A DNA stretch of 64,000 nt from Irineochytrium annulatum (GCA_027600665.1 JADGJL010000010.1:89128-153127), one strand, 5' to 3'. Shown: positions 25,386-33,434, counted from the first letter of the stretch. Notes: generated by a model from the letters alone, not told the origin. Made by a program: numbers and translations.

Positions 25386-25760
25386 ATGAGAGATCGACAG
25401 ATCGAAGAATCGGATGGAAGTGTACGTCAAGGTGAACGTCCGAGACGTGATGTGGGTGACAGCGAGCAACGTGGAGAGCATTCCAGACGTGGCAGAGGAC
25501 ATGGTGAACATCAGGGGAAACGGGGCCATGGTGCGCAAACCTTCCGTCGCGGCCGGATTCTTGTATTTCTGGAACAGATGCAGAATCGAAGAACAACGCT
25601 CGCCAGACAACTTGGTCAGGAGGAGTATGAACATATTCGCCCAATAATCAGTGGGGAGTTGAAAGCCATTGATCAGGTCATCGACGAGTATGTCCATCTT
25701 TTCGAACTGCAAAATGAAGATGTAGGTCCCAATAAGAATCTGGAGAGTGAGAGTGAATAA
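25386..25760 (+). CDS. Small charged protein of unknown function, first gene of ABC exporter operon
   Basis: 124 residues from ATG 25386, set by GGAGG at 25374-25378. The frame opens earlier at 25344, but that part overlaps the operator. Residues 1-~55 are low-complexity and rich in Arg, Gly, Glu and His. Residues ~60-115 are predicted helical (FRRGRILVFLEQMQNRR, then a GELKAIDQVIDEYVHLF amphipathic helix). No cysteine or membrane segment is present. I do not recognise the family. It ends 2 bp before the ABC exporter, so it may regulate the operon or the transporter. The basic head could bind nucleic acid (inference). Confidence 0.65.
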   Translation: MRDRQIEESDGSVRQGERPRRDVGDSEQRGEHSRRGRGHGEHQGKRGHGAQTFRRGRILVFLEQMQNRRTTLARQLGQEEYEHIRPIISGELKAIDQVIDEYVHLFELQNEDVGPNKNLESESE

Positions 25761-25762
25761 GT

Positions 25763-27481
25763 ATGATTCGTCGTTTTTTTTCGTATTATCGTCCTTATAA
25801 AAAACTGTTTTTGATTGATTTTGGATGTGCTGTACTCGCAGGTCTTCTGGAGTTGGCTTTCCCCCTTGCCGTCAGCAAATTCATTAATGAGTTGTTGCCG
25901 GGTCAGGATTGGCCTCTTATTTTGCTTGCCTGTATTGTGCTGTTATCCATCTATGCACTTAATACGGTATTGAACTATGTCGTTACATACTGGGGACATA
26001 TGCTGGGCATTAACATTGAGACCAACATGCGTGAGAAGATGTTCGCTCACTTGCAGAAGCTGTCTTTCCGGTTCTTCGATAATCGCAAAACAGGTCATTT
26101 GATTGGTCATCTTACGAATGATCTGAACGATATCGGCGAGGTTGCTCACCATGGACCCGAAGATGTGTTCATTGCAGTGATGACATTAATCGGATCATTC
26201 TGGCTGATGGCTAACATTAATCTTGAGCTTGCGCTCCTAACCTTTATCATTATCCCAATTATGGCTTGGGTCATTATCGTATTCGGTGGCCGTATGACGA
26301 AGACGTATCGAAGACTCTTCGGAGACGTCGGCAATTTCAATGCGCGCATTGAGGACAATGTCGGTGGCATGCGTGTTGTGCAATCGTTTGCCAACGAAGA
26401 ACACGAAAAAGAGCTTTTTGCTGTAGACAATCAGAATTTCCGTAAAACCAAGCTGCTTGCCTACAAAACGATGGCGAAAAGTATCTCGGTCAGTTATATG
26501 ATGATGCGACTGGTTACGGTATTTGTCATGATCAGCGGGGCTTGGTTTTATATTGATGGCAGAATTAATATGGGTGATTTTATGGCCTTCCTGCTGCTAT
26601 CGAATATCTTCTTCCGTCCTATCGAGAAGATTAACGCAGTCATCGAAAGTTATCCAAAGGGCATCGCTGGTTTCAAGCGTTATCTGGAGATCATTGATAC
26701 AGAACCTGAAATTGCGGATAACAAAAACGCCGTGGAATTCGAAAGTGTGAAGGGTGATATTCGTTTTGAGAACGTCTCGTTTGGATATGAATCCAGTCGC
26801 CGTATTTTAAATGATATCAGTCTGACTGTTCGACCAGGGGAAACCGTTGCTTTTGTTGGCCCGTCAGGCGCAGGTAAGACAACCATCTGCAGCCTGCTTC
26901 CTCGATTCTATGAGGTAGAAGAGGGACGAATCACTGTAGATGGAGTGGACATTCGGGATGTTAAGCTTCAATCGTTGCGTAAGCATATCGGGATCGTTCA
27001 ACAGGATGTATTTTTGTTCTCGGGTACCATTAAGGAGAATATTGCTTATGGTGACCTGAGTGCAACGGACGAACAGATCTGGGATGCTGCTCGCCGTGCC
27101 TCATTGGAGGAATTGATTCTTACGTTGCCGGACGGCATGGATACGGTCATTGGTGAGCGTGGAGTCAAGCTATCCGGAGGACAGAAGCAACGGTTATCCA
27201 TTGCTCGTATGTTCTTGAAAAATCCACCCATTCTTATTCTGGATGAGGCAACCTCTGCACTGGACACGGAAACGGAAGCACTTATTCAGCAATCACTCGC
27301 GGAACTGTCGGTGGGTAGAACGACACTTGTGATTGCACACCGATTGACAACGATCAAGAACGCGGATCGAATCATTGTAGTGAACACAGATGGTATCGCT
27401 GAACAGGGTAACCATGAGGAATTGGTCGCCGCTGGAGGCATATACAGCCGTCTTCATCAGGTGCAATATAGTCACTCTTAA
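25763..27481 (+). CDS. ABC exporter half-transporter (permease fused to ATPase)
   Basis: 572 residues, the standard length of a type IV (MsbA/Sav1866-like) half-transporter. About six membrane helices lie in residues 15-300. The nucleotide-binding domain has Walker A GPSGAGKT at ~366-373, a Q-loop in VQQDVFLF, signature LSGGQKQR, Walker B ILILDEATSALD and H-loop IAHRLTT. It should work as a homodimer, since no partner half-transporter lies nearby. Substrates of relatives are lipids, drugs or peptides. It follows the small charged protein by 2 bp under the GTATAC-controlled promoter. Confidence 0.95.
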   Translation: MIRRFFSYYRPYKKLFLIDFGCAVLAGLLELAFPLAVSKFINELLPGQDWPLILLACIVLLSIYALNTVLNYVVTYWGHMLGINIETNMREKMFAHLQKLSFRFFDNRKTGHLIGHLTNDLNDIGEVAHHGPEDVFIAVMTLIGSFWLMANINLELALLTFIIIPIMAWVIIVFGGRMTKTYRRLFGDVGNFNARIEDNVGGMRVVQSFANEEHEKELFAVDNQNFRKTKLLAYKTMAKSISVSYMMMRLVTVFVMISGAWFYIDGRINMGDFMAFLLLSNIFFRPIEKINAVIESYPKGIAGFKRYLEIIDTEPEIADNKNAVEFESVKGDIRFENVSFGYESSRRILNDISLTVRPGETVAFVGPSGAGKTTICSLLPRFYEVEEGRITVDGVDIRDVKLQSLRKHIGIVQQDVFLFSGTIKENIAYGDLSATDEQIWDAARRASLEELILTLPDGMDTVIGERGVKLSGGQKQRLSIARMFLKNPPILILDEATSALDTETEALIQQSLAELSVGRTTLVIAHRLTTIKNADRIIVVNTDGIAEQGNHEELVAAGGIYSRLHQVQYSHS

Positions 27482-27550
27482 TCCATATAAATTGAAGTAT
27501 AGAATATTTACACTTGATACTCTGATGACAGAACAACCTTCCGATTGCTG

Positions 27551-27600
27551 TTATCCCCAGATTTTTTTATTCCTTCTTTAAAGGGGAAATCCGGGGATAA
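27551..27600. repeat. 14-bp inverted repeat with one mismatch
   Basis: TTATCCCCAGATTT and AAATCCGGGGATAA, the two ends of this segment, are complementary except for one base, around a T-rich loop that contains its own small inverted repeat (CCTTCTTTAAAGG). No T-run follows, so it is not a textbook terminator. It may be the 3' end structure of the ABC exporter mRNA. Confidence 0.5.
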
Positions 27601-27729
27601 AGGCAAACGCTTCGCTTCTTCAGGTTATTTCTGTCCTCTCCGTTTTATGTAAATGTTCAGTTCAATTTATATAGAAACTTAAGTAGGTGACTAAGTATTT
27701 GTATAAAGTATCTAAATCAATTAAACCTT

Positions 27730-27752
27730 GCCGCGCATATGTGCGGCTTTTT
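27730..27752 (+). terminator. Probable rho-independent terminator
   Basis: GCCGC at 27730-27734 pairs with GCGGC at 27743-27747, followed by five T. The outer AAACC and GGTTT can extend the pairing across the T-run. It isolates the MarR operon from upstream transcription. Confidence 0.65.
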
Positions 27753-27793
27753 GGTTTGGCTTAAAAATGTGGTAACCAAATATCAAGGGAAAA

Positions 27794-27850
27794 TATAATG
27801 TTGACAACGTCCACTAACCTAATTATTATAATGTTGACAATGTCCACTAA
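27794..27850 (+). promoter_or_regulatory. MarR promoter with duplicated operator
   Basis: Two 24-bp repeats, differing at one base, lie at 27794-27817 and 27827-27850, 33 bp apart. Each contains GTTGACAAYGTCCAC, an imperfect inverted repeat. The first supplies the -35 TTGACA (27801-27806), and TATTAT at 27824-27829 is the -10 after 17 bp. The second lies around the transcription start. A repressor bound to both would cover the whole promoter. The likely binder is the MarR protein encoded just downstream. Confidence 0.8.
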
Positions 27851-27904
27851 AAAGGAGGGTTTGACATCGACTCTCAGTACATAAATCCAGATATTCTGGC
27901 TGAC

Positions 27905-28327
27905 ATGCGACGTTTTAACCGTTTTTATACCAACATACTTGGTGTACTCGACAAGCATATTCTCGGAACAGGGTATTCCTTTGCTGAAGTACGGGTCATT
28001 ATCGAGATTGGAATTCGGGGAGAGAGCATTGCGAACAATCTGGTGGATACACTGACCATTGATCGCAGTTATATGAGCCGCATTGTGAACAAGCTGACCA
28101 AGGAAGGTCTGCTGGTGAAAGTGAATTCTGAAGCCGATAGCCGGGTCAGTCTGATTCGTCTGACAGCCAAGGGTGAGGAGCTGTATGCCCAATTAAATGA
28201 TCGTTCCGATCAACAGATTCTGAAATTAATGCAAGAACTCAATGAAGAAGAGATTCAAGAGGTATACACCTCCATGATGAACATACAAGAGAAGTTGAAC
28301 AAGAAGGCAGGAGAGACAACACGATGA
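27905..28327 (+). CDS. MarR-family transcriptional regulator
   Basis: At least 140 residues from ATG 27905. The winged helix spans ~25-105, with ESIANNLVDTLTIDRSYMSRIVNKLTKEGLL (recognition helix) and NSEADSRVSLIRLTAKG (wing Asp-x-Arg). The only good ribosome binding site, AAGGAGGG at 27852-27859, is too far from this ATG. The frame is open from 27851 and an ATC at 27866 stands 6 nt after that site, so the true protein may begin there with a rare start codon (about 153 residues). It overlaps the aldolase gene by ATGA and probably represses both through the duplicated operator. Confidence 0.88.
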   Translation: MRRFNRFYTNILGVLDKHILGTGYSFAEVRVIIEIGIRGESIANNLVDTLTIDRSYMSRIVNKLTKEGLLVKVNSEADSRVSLIRLTAKGEELYAQLNDRSDQQILKLMQELNEEEIQEVYTSMMNIQEKLNKKAGETTR

Positions 28328-29403
28328 TACGATTTGAATGTGATTATAACGAAGGTGCGCATGAACGCATTTTACAAAAACTGATGGAAACCAATATGGA
28401 ACAGACAAGCGGGTATGGCACGGATGAGCATTGCGAACGCGCGAGAATGCTTATTCGTCAGGCTTGTGACAACGAGCAGGCTGATGTTCATTTTTTGGTT
28501 GGCGGTACACAGACGAACACAATAGTTATTGCCTCTATTTTGCGTCCATATCAAGGTGTGATTGCAGCGACCTCGGGACACATTGCGGTTCATGAGACTG
28601 GGGCTATCGAAGCAACGGGCCATAAGGTACTCACGGTTCCAAGTAAGGATGGAAAGATCACGCCTGAACAGGTTAGAGCAGTCTATGATGCGCACATGAA
28701 CGAGTCTTCACCGGAACATTGTGTACAGCCAGGTATGGTCTATATATCTCAGCCAACGGAGAACGGAACGATGTACAGCAAAGCAGAATTGCAAGCATTG
28801 CACGCAGTCAGCAGAGCATGTGGTCTGCCATTTTTCGTGGATGGAGCACGCCTTGGATATGCACTTGCCTCCCGTAATTGCGATATGACACTTCCTGATC
28901 TTGCGCGCTTGTGCGATGTATTTTACATCGGCGGAACCAAGATTGGAGCGTTGATGGGAGAAGCGGTCGTGATCCTGAATGATGCGCTCAAACCAGATTT
29001 TCGTTATATGATCAAACAAAAAGGTGGCCTGCTTGCCAAAGGCAGATTGTTGGGGATTCAATTCGAAACTTTGTTCGAAGACGGCTTGTATCTTGAGATT
29101 TCCCATCATGCCGTGGATATGGCGTTGAGAATTCATGATTCACTCGAACAGCAGGGAGTACGCTTCCTGTATGACTCACCAACCAACCAGCAGTTTCCGA
29201 TTCTGCCCAATCTTTTGCTTGAGAAATTACGGAATGATTATACTTTCTCCTTCTGGGAAAAGGTTGATGATACACACAGTGCGGTGCGCTTTTGTACCAG
29301 TTGGGCAACCCGGCAGGAGAATGTGGATGCACTGACTCGTGATATTGCTCAATTATTGCATGAAGAGACTCGGATTGAACAACGACTCGAAGTATTGGTA
29401 TAA
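28324..29403 (+). CDS. Threonine aldolase-family PLP enzyme
   Basis: 359 residues of the beta-eliminating lyase/threonine aldolase fold (PLP fold type I). FLVGGTQTNTIVIAS is the phosphate-binding region. FFVDGARLGYALA carries the PLP-pyridine Asp and the conserved Arg. FYIGGTKIGALMGEAV carries the Schiff-base Lys. The reaction in the family is cleavage of beta-hydroxy amino acids to glycine and an aldehyde. Translational coupling to a MarR regulator suggests induction by an aldehyde, amino acid or phenolic ligand (inference). A terminator follows directly. Confidence 0.9.
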   Translation: MIRFECDYNEGAHERILQKLMETNMEQTSGYGTDEHCERARMLIRQACDNEQADVHFLVGGTQTNTIVIASILRPYQGVIAATSGHIAVHETGAIEATGHKVLTVPSKDGKITPEQVRAVYDAHMNESSPEHCVQPGMVYISQPTENGTMYSKAELQALHAVSRACGLPFFVDGARLGYALASRNCDMTLPDLARLCDVFYIGGTKIGALMGEAVVILNDALKPDFRYMIKQKGGLLAKGRLLGIQFETLFEDGLYLEISHHAVDMALRIHDSLEQQGVRFLYDSPTNQQFPILPNLLLEKLRNDYTFSFWEKVDDTHSAVRFCTSWATRQENVDALTRDIAQLLHEETRIEQRLEVLV

Positions 29404-29426
29404 CTTTGCAAATATTAATGTTACTT

Positions 29427-29456
29427 AAGGACAACCGCGACAGGTTGTCCTTTTTC
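29427..29456 (+). terminator. Rho-independent terminator
   Basis: AAGGACAACC at 29427-29436 and GGTTGTCCTT at 29443-29452 form a perfect 10-bp stem with a T-run. It ends the MarR/aldolase operon. Confidence 0.92.
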
Positions 29457-29542
29457 GTATGTTTTTCGTGAATTGACAGTTCTCTTATATTAAAGCTATT
29501 ATAGATATAATATATCCTTAATTGAGGAGGAGATTGTATTCT

Positions 29543-30322
29543 ATGCATAACGGACATTTATCCGGTCAAACGAACGAATCGTGGAGTGGTCATTCTGCTC
29601 CTTTTACAGCGTTACAGGAAACACCGATCTTAACCTTGCTCCAGCCGTCCCATGGAGAACGAATCCTTGATGTGGGTTGCGGGAATGGGGATCTGACAGC
29701 CAAAATTGCAGCCGCAGGAGCGCTCACAACAGGCATTGATTTTTCGAAGGAGACAATTAGGCAAGCTAAACAGAAATATCCTGATATGAATATTCAAGTC
29801 GCTAATGCCTGTCATTATCGGTCTGAAGAGCCGTTTGATGCGGTCTTCTCTCATGCTGTTCTGCATTGGATAAAGGATGCCCCAGCTGTAGTGCAATCCA
29901 TATACTTAGCGCTTAAGACGGGCGGACGATTCGTGGCAGAGTTTGCCGGAAGTGGCAATACGGCTATTTTAATAGCAGCGGTACGGGAAGAACTTCATAC
30001 CCGTGGATACGAATGGGAAGGCCGGAATCCATGGTATCACCCTACCATTGGCGAATATACTAGTCTTCTGGAGCAAAACGGATTTCGAGTTAGTCTGGCC
30101 CAGCATGTTGACCAATTTACTCCGTTCAAGCCAGGAGCCAGAAAGTGGTTGGACAGCTTTGCAGAGTATTTATTCAGTGGTATCGCACCTGCGGAACAGG
30201 ATGTTATTATGGAAGCTGTAGAGAAAAAAGTACAGCTACAACTGATGCGGGATGGACAATGGTATTTGGACAGAAGCCGACTGCGAGTGGTAGCCATGAA
30301 GGAATCGGGGAATGCGGTATGA
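29543..30322 (+). CDS. Class I SAM-dependent methyltransferase (trans-aconitate methyltransferase-like)
   Basis: 259 residues from ATG 29543. The frame opens at TTG 29522, but AGGAGGAG at 29525-29532 lies inside that extension. Motif I is ILDVGCGNGDL, motif II GIDFSKETIRQA, and the post-II region is FDAVFSHAVLHWIKD, all typical of UbiE/Tam-like methyltransferases. The WSGHSAPFTALQETPI head resembles families that methylate small carboxylates or unidentified metabolites. It is coupled by ATGA to a pentapeptide-repeat gene. The substrate is unknown. Confidence 0.9.
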   Translation: MHNGHLSGQTNESWSGHSAPFTALQETPILTLLQPSHGERILDVGCGNGDLTAKIAAAGALTTGIDFSKETIRQAKQKYPDMNIQVANACHYRSEEPFDAVFSHAVLHWIKDAPAVVQSIYLALKTGGRFVAEFAGSGNTAILIAAVREELHTRGYEWEGRNPWYHPTIGEYTSLLEQNGFRVSLAQHVDQFTPFKPGARKWLDSFAEYLFSGIAPAEQDVIMEAVEKKVQLQLMRDGQWYLDRSRLRVVAMKESGNAV

Positions 30323-30948
30323 AAGTGGACAAACCCAAGCTTCAGGAGCAGTTGCTCGAACCGGAAACGATTGGTTTTCTTGAATCCAAAATGGAGTATA
30401 AACACAAACTGATTGAGAACATGACTTTGGATCAACAGGAAACGAGTAAGGTTTCCTTTGAAAATGTTGTATTTAGACATGTGACGATCTCGGAGTCTGC
30501 CTTGGAACAATTCGAATTCACGGATGTCCGGTTCGAACACTGCGACTTCTCCAATGTCAATCTCTCTGGTGCCTTCATGCACCGAATCGAATGGCATAAC
30601 TGCAAGTTTGTTGGAACGGATTTTTCCAATAGTCGCTTGCAAAATGTCAGTTTTTTTCATGGTCTAGGGGATTACAGCAATTTCCGTTTTGCCCATCTGA
30701 AACAGGTCTCCTTCTCGGAATGTACCTTGATTGGTGCGGACTTTGCCTATCTGGCTCTTCAGAAGATGGAGTTCACTCAATGTAATATCGACCAAGCTTC
30801 CTTAACGGGGACCAAAATGAAAGATTTGGATCTTCGCGATTGCCAATTTGACTCCTTGGTGTTAACCATGGAAGACCTCAACGGTTGTGTGATTTCACCA
30901 CATCAAGCCGCCACATTTGTAGGATTAATGGGTTTGATTATCAAATAA
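30319..30948 (+). CDS. Pentapeptide-repeat protein
   Basis: 209 residues from ATG 30319, overlapping the methyltransferase stop. From residue ~45 to ~190 the sequence follows the A(D/N)LxX five-residue rhythm with central Phe or Leu: FENVVF, FEHCDFSNVNLSGAF, CKFVGTDFSNSRLQNVSF, CTLIGADFAYLALQKMEF. This gives a right-handed quadrilateral beta-helix. Some members (Qnr, McbG, MfpA) mimic DNA and protect gyrase. Many others have no known role. Nothing in the neighbourhood proves a gyrase link. It is cytosolic, with no signal peptide. Confidence 0.88.
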   Translation: MKVDKPKLQEQLLEPETIGFLESKMEYKHKLIENMTLDQQETSKVSFENVVFRHVTISESALEQFEFTDVRFEHCDFSNVNLSGAFMHRIEWHNCKFVGTDFSNSRLQNVSFFHGLGDYSNFRFAHLKQVSFSECTLIGADFAYLALQKMEFTQCNIDQASLTGTKMKDLDLRDCQFDSLVLTMEDLNGCVISPHQAATFVGLMGLIIK

Positions 30949-30971
30949 ATGGCATGATCACATTAACGGGG

Positions 30972-30999
30972 TTGCCAAGATAGTGGAAGTGTGTATAAT
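30972..30999 (+). promoter_or_regulatory. Promoter of the guanidine riboswitch transcript
   Basis: TTGCCA at 30972-30977 and a consensus TATAAT at 30994-30999 are spaced by 16 bp. Transcription would begin near 31006, a few bases before the riboswitch P1 stem. Confidence 0.8.
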
Positions 31000-31017
31000 T
31001 GGAGACACATTAGAATA

Positions 31018-31158
31018 CAAACAGGTTTTCTAGGGTTCCGCGACGTATGTGTCGGTCTGGTCCGAGAGAAAACCCGCAACCTGTTGGTTGTGCCACGGAG
31101 GGATAAAAGCCTGGGAGATGAACTGCGATATGCAGTTTGTTTCCCGGGCTTTTTTTGT
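31018..31158 (+). ncRNA. ykkC leader: Guanidine-I (ykkC) riboswitch with terminator platform
   Basis: The hallmark conserved blocks of the ykkC aptamer are present in order: CTAGGGTTCCG at 31030, GGTCTGGTCCGAGAG at 31053, then CACGGAGGGATAAAAGCC at 31094. P1 pairs ACAGGTT (31021-31027) with AACCTGT (31078-31084). The expression platform is a terminator: AAAGCCTGGGA (31106-31116) with TCCCGGGCTTT (31142-31152) and a T-run. Guanidine binding should prevent terminator formation and switch on the two SMR genes downstream. The ligand class is established knowledge for this motif. Confidence 0.95.
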
Positions 31159-31220
31159 TTTTCGCTAATGAACCCTTACAGGTTGTACAAAAAATGTAGT
31201 AGAGAAGGAGTGTTTCAGGT

Positions 31221-31559
31221 ATGAATAAAAATTGGATGTCGGTTGTGATTGCTGCGTTGTTCGAAGTGGGTTGGGTCATTGGATTAAAACATGCCAGCGG
31301 GTTGCTGGAATGGAGTCTTACACTGGTTGCGATTATGATCAGCTTCAGCTTAATGATTGCAGCTTCGCGTACCTTGCCCGTGGGAACCGTATACGCAGTA
31401 TTCGTTGGCCTAGGTACCGCTGGAACGGTGCTTGCAGAGATTCTTTTGTTTAATGCAAATGTGCAAACCGGAAAAATGATACTCATTGGTACACTTTTAC
31501 TCGGCGTAATTGGTCTTAAAATGCTGAGTAAAGAGAAGAACAAGGAGGTGCAGCTATAA
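31221..31559 (+). CDS. ykkC: SMR-family guanidinium exporter subunit (YkkC-like)
   Basis: 112 residues, four transmembrane helices, the size of small multidrug resistance proteins. Helix 1 carries the essential proton/substrate-coupling Glu in AALFEVGWVIGLK (near residue 14). PVGTVYAVFVGLGTAGTVLAE is the helix 3 Gdx/SugE-type signature. It is controlled by the guanidine riboswitch immediately upstream, so its job is very likely proton-coupled export of guanidinium as a heterodimer with the next gene. AAGGAG lies at 31205-31210. Its stop overlaps the next start (TAATG). Confidence 0.93.
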   Translation: MNKNWMSVVIAALFEVGWVIGLKHASGLLEWSLTLVAIMISFSLMIAASRTLPVGTVYAVFVGLGTAGTVLAEILLFNANVQTGKMILIGTLLLGVIGLKMLSKEKNKEVQL

Positions 31560-31873
31560 TGAACTGGGTGTTTCTTATCTTGGCAGGGGTATTTGAGATG
31601 ATCGGCGTGCTAATGATAAACAAGTTGCACAAAGACCGTAATTTAATTTCACTCGTTCTATTGGTAGCCGGGTTTGGTTTAAGTTTTATGTTCCTGTCCC
31701 TTGCAATGGAAACTCTTCCGATGGGGACAGCATATGCGGTATGGACGGGAATCGGAGCCTCCGGCGGTGCCATTCTGGGCATGGTGTTTTACGGAGAACC
31801 CCGAAATGCCCTAAGAATTCTGTTTATCGCTATGGTGCTCGGATCGGCAGTCGGTCTTAAATTGGTTAGTTAA
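31559..31873 (+). CDS. ykkD: SMR-family guanidinium exporter subunit (YkkD-like)
   Basis: 104 residues with four membrane helices. The coupling Glu lies in LAGVFEMIGVLMINK, and LPMGTAYAVWTGIGASGGAILGM is the SugE/Gdx signature of helix 3. The ATG overlaps the upstream stop by one base, with AAGGAGGTG at 31542-31550 inside the upstream gene. Paired SMR genes usually form an asymmetric dimer with opposite membrane topologies. Function follows from the riboswitch and family: guanidinium/proton antiport. Confidence 0.93.
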   Translation: MNWVFLILAGVFEMIGVLMINKLHKDRNLISLVLLVAGFGLSFMFLSLAMETLPMGTAYAVWTGIGASGGAILGMVFYGEPRNALRILFIAMVLGSAVGLKLVS

Positions 31874-31989
31874 ATAAGTAGAATTAAAAAGATAATGTAC
31901 AGATTGCGTTTTTAATGTTATCCTTATACGTTACGTGTGAAATAAAAGATGCGTCTTATTGATAGATGTGCGTAAATGAAGGAGATAAC

Positions 31990-33417
31990 ATGACATTTAA
32001 GGACCTAAATATTATTCCCTCTATTATGGAAGGGTTAAGCAAAGCAAACTATACTAATCCTACGCCTATCCAGGAACAGGCCATTCCAGCTGTATTGGCT
32101 GGCAGAGACTTGCTGGGATGTGCACAGACCGGAACAGGCAAGACGGCAGCATTTTCGGTGCCGATCATTCAATTATTAAGCGAAAGATCCAAAGGACAAG
32201 GATCAAAGTCCGCTCGACATATTCGTTCATTGATTTTGACACCAACAAGAGAGCTGGCAATTCAGATCGCCGATAATATCAAAGTATATAGTCGGTATAC
32301 GGACATCCGTTGTACGGCTATCGTTGGTGGTGTTTCGCAAAAAGTGCAAGAGCGGGCGCTGAATCAAGGTGCAGATATTATTATCGCAACACCTGGCAGA
32401 TTGAACGATCTGATTAACCAGAAACGTATTGATCTGAAGATGGTTGAGATTCTCGTTCTGGATGAAGCAGACCGGATGTTGGACATGGGCTTTATTCATG
32501 ATGTAAAAAGAATTATCGCCAAGATGCCGAACAAGAAGCAAACGCTGTTCTTCTCAGCGACCATGCCTCCTGAAATCACCAAGATGGTTAAAACGTTACT
32601 GGTTGATCCAGTCAAAGTCGAAATCACACCCGTATCTTCAACAGTAGACCGCATTGAGCAGTCTATATATTTGCTGGAAAATGGCAAAAAGCAGCAGATG
32701 TTGAATCAGATCCTGGAGGATAAATCCATCGTCACGGCATTGGTGTTCACACGCACGAAGCGCGGCGCTGACCGGGTTACACGTGATTTAGCCAAAGTGA
32801 ATGTTACAGCACAAGCCATTCATGGCAACAAGTCTCAGAACGAGCGCCAGCGGGCACTGAACAATTTCAAGAGTGGGGCTACGCGAGTACTGGTGGCGAC
32901 GGATATCGCAGCAAGAGGAATTGATGTGGAAGAACTGTCACATGTCATTAACTTTAACCTGCCTAACATTCCGGAAACGTATGTTCACCGTATTGGACGT
33001 ACAGGTCGAGCAGGGAAAAGCGGGATGGCCATCTCATTCTGTGAGAAGGATGAACTTCCATTCCTGAAGGATATCGAGAAAGTAATCAAGAAGACGATTC
33101 CTGAAGTTAAAGGTCATCCGTATCCGATGACAGGTGTACCTGTGTTTGAGAAAACCAGCAAAGCATCGGGCAGTAAACCTGCGTTCAACAAATCGGCAGC
33201 GGGCAAACCAGCCAAATCCAAGGCGAACCCGGCACGCAAGCCCAAATCCGAGTGGTTTGCCAAGAGTGGCAAAACGACCAGTAGTCGTTCTAACGACGGT
33301 AGATCCAATAGCAATCGATCTAACAGCAGTAGCAGTCGATCGAACAGTAGTAGCAGTAAATCAAATAATGGTTCATTCAGCCGCAGCAGCAAAACAAGGA
33401 ATGATAGAGCCAATTAA
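31990..33417 (+). CDS. DEAD-box ATP-dependent RNA helicase
   Basis: 475 residues from ATG 31990 (AAGGAG at 31979-31984; the frame opens earlier at 31966). All helicase motifs are present: Q-motif YTNPTPIQEQAIP, motif I AQTGTGKT, Ia PTRELAIQ, II VLDEADRMLDMGF, III SATMP, IV-V VATDIAARGIDV, and VI HRIGRTGRAGK. The C-terminal ~100 residues are a disordered tail, first Lys/Pro/Ala-rich, then almost pure Ser-Asn-Arg, probably for RNA binding. It resembles the RhlE/CshA type used in cold adaptation, mRNA decay and ribosome assembly. Confidence 0.95.
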   Translation: MTFKDLNIIPSIMEGLSKANYTNPTPIQEQAIPAVLAGRDLLGCAQTGTGKTAAFSVPIIQLLSERSKGQGSKSARHIRSLILTPTRELAIQIADNIKVYSRYTDIRCTAIVGGVSQKVQERALNQGADIIIATPGRLNDLINQKRIDLKMVEILVLDEADRMLDMGFIHDVKRIIAKMPNKKQTLFFSATMPPEITKMVKTLLVDPVKVEITPVSSTVDRIEQSIYLLENGKKQQMLNQILEDKSIVTALVFTRTKRGADRVTRDLAKVNVTAQAIHGNKSQNERQRALNNFKSGATRVLVATDIAARGIDVEELSHVINFNLPNIPETYVHRIGRTGRAGKSGMAISFCEKDELPFLKDIEKVIKKTIPEVKGHPYPMTGVPVFEKTSKASGSKPAFNKSAAGKPAKSKANPARKPKSEWFAKSGKTTSSRSNDGRSNSNRSNSSSSRSNSSSSKSNNGSFSRSSKTRNDRAN

Positions 33418-33434
33418 GACCTAAATAAACGCAG

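Larger units (their letters stand above)
27482..27865 (+). other. Intergenic region with inverted repeats and MarR control site
   Basis: About 380 bp without a credible gene. Its content is a long inverted repeat at 27551-27600, an apparently empty stretch at 27601-27722, a GCCGC/GCGGC hairpin with T-run at 27730-27752, and the MarR promoter/operator at 27794-27850. The parts are listed separately. Confidence 0.7.

Noticed and set aside
25287..25712. 141- and 120-residue minus-strand frames over the ABC exporter leader
   Set aside because: They run through the promoter, the operators and the 25386 gene. No ribosome binding site was seen and the composition is His/Cys-odd.
33114..33413. Leucine-rich 99-residue reading frame on the minus strand
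   Set aside because: It is the antisense shadow of the Ser/Arg/Asn tail of the DEAD-box helicase. Codon bias of the tail creates the open frame and there is no ribosome binding site.
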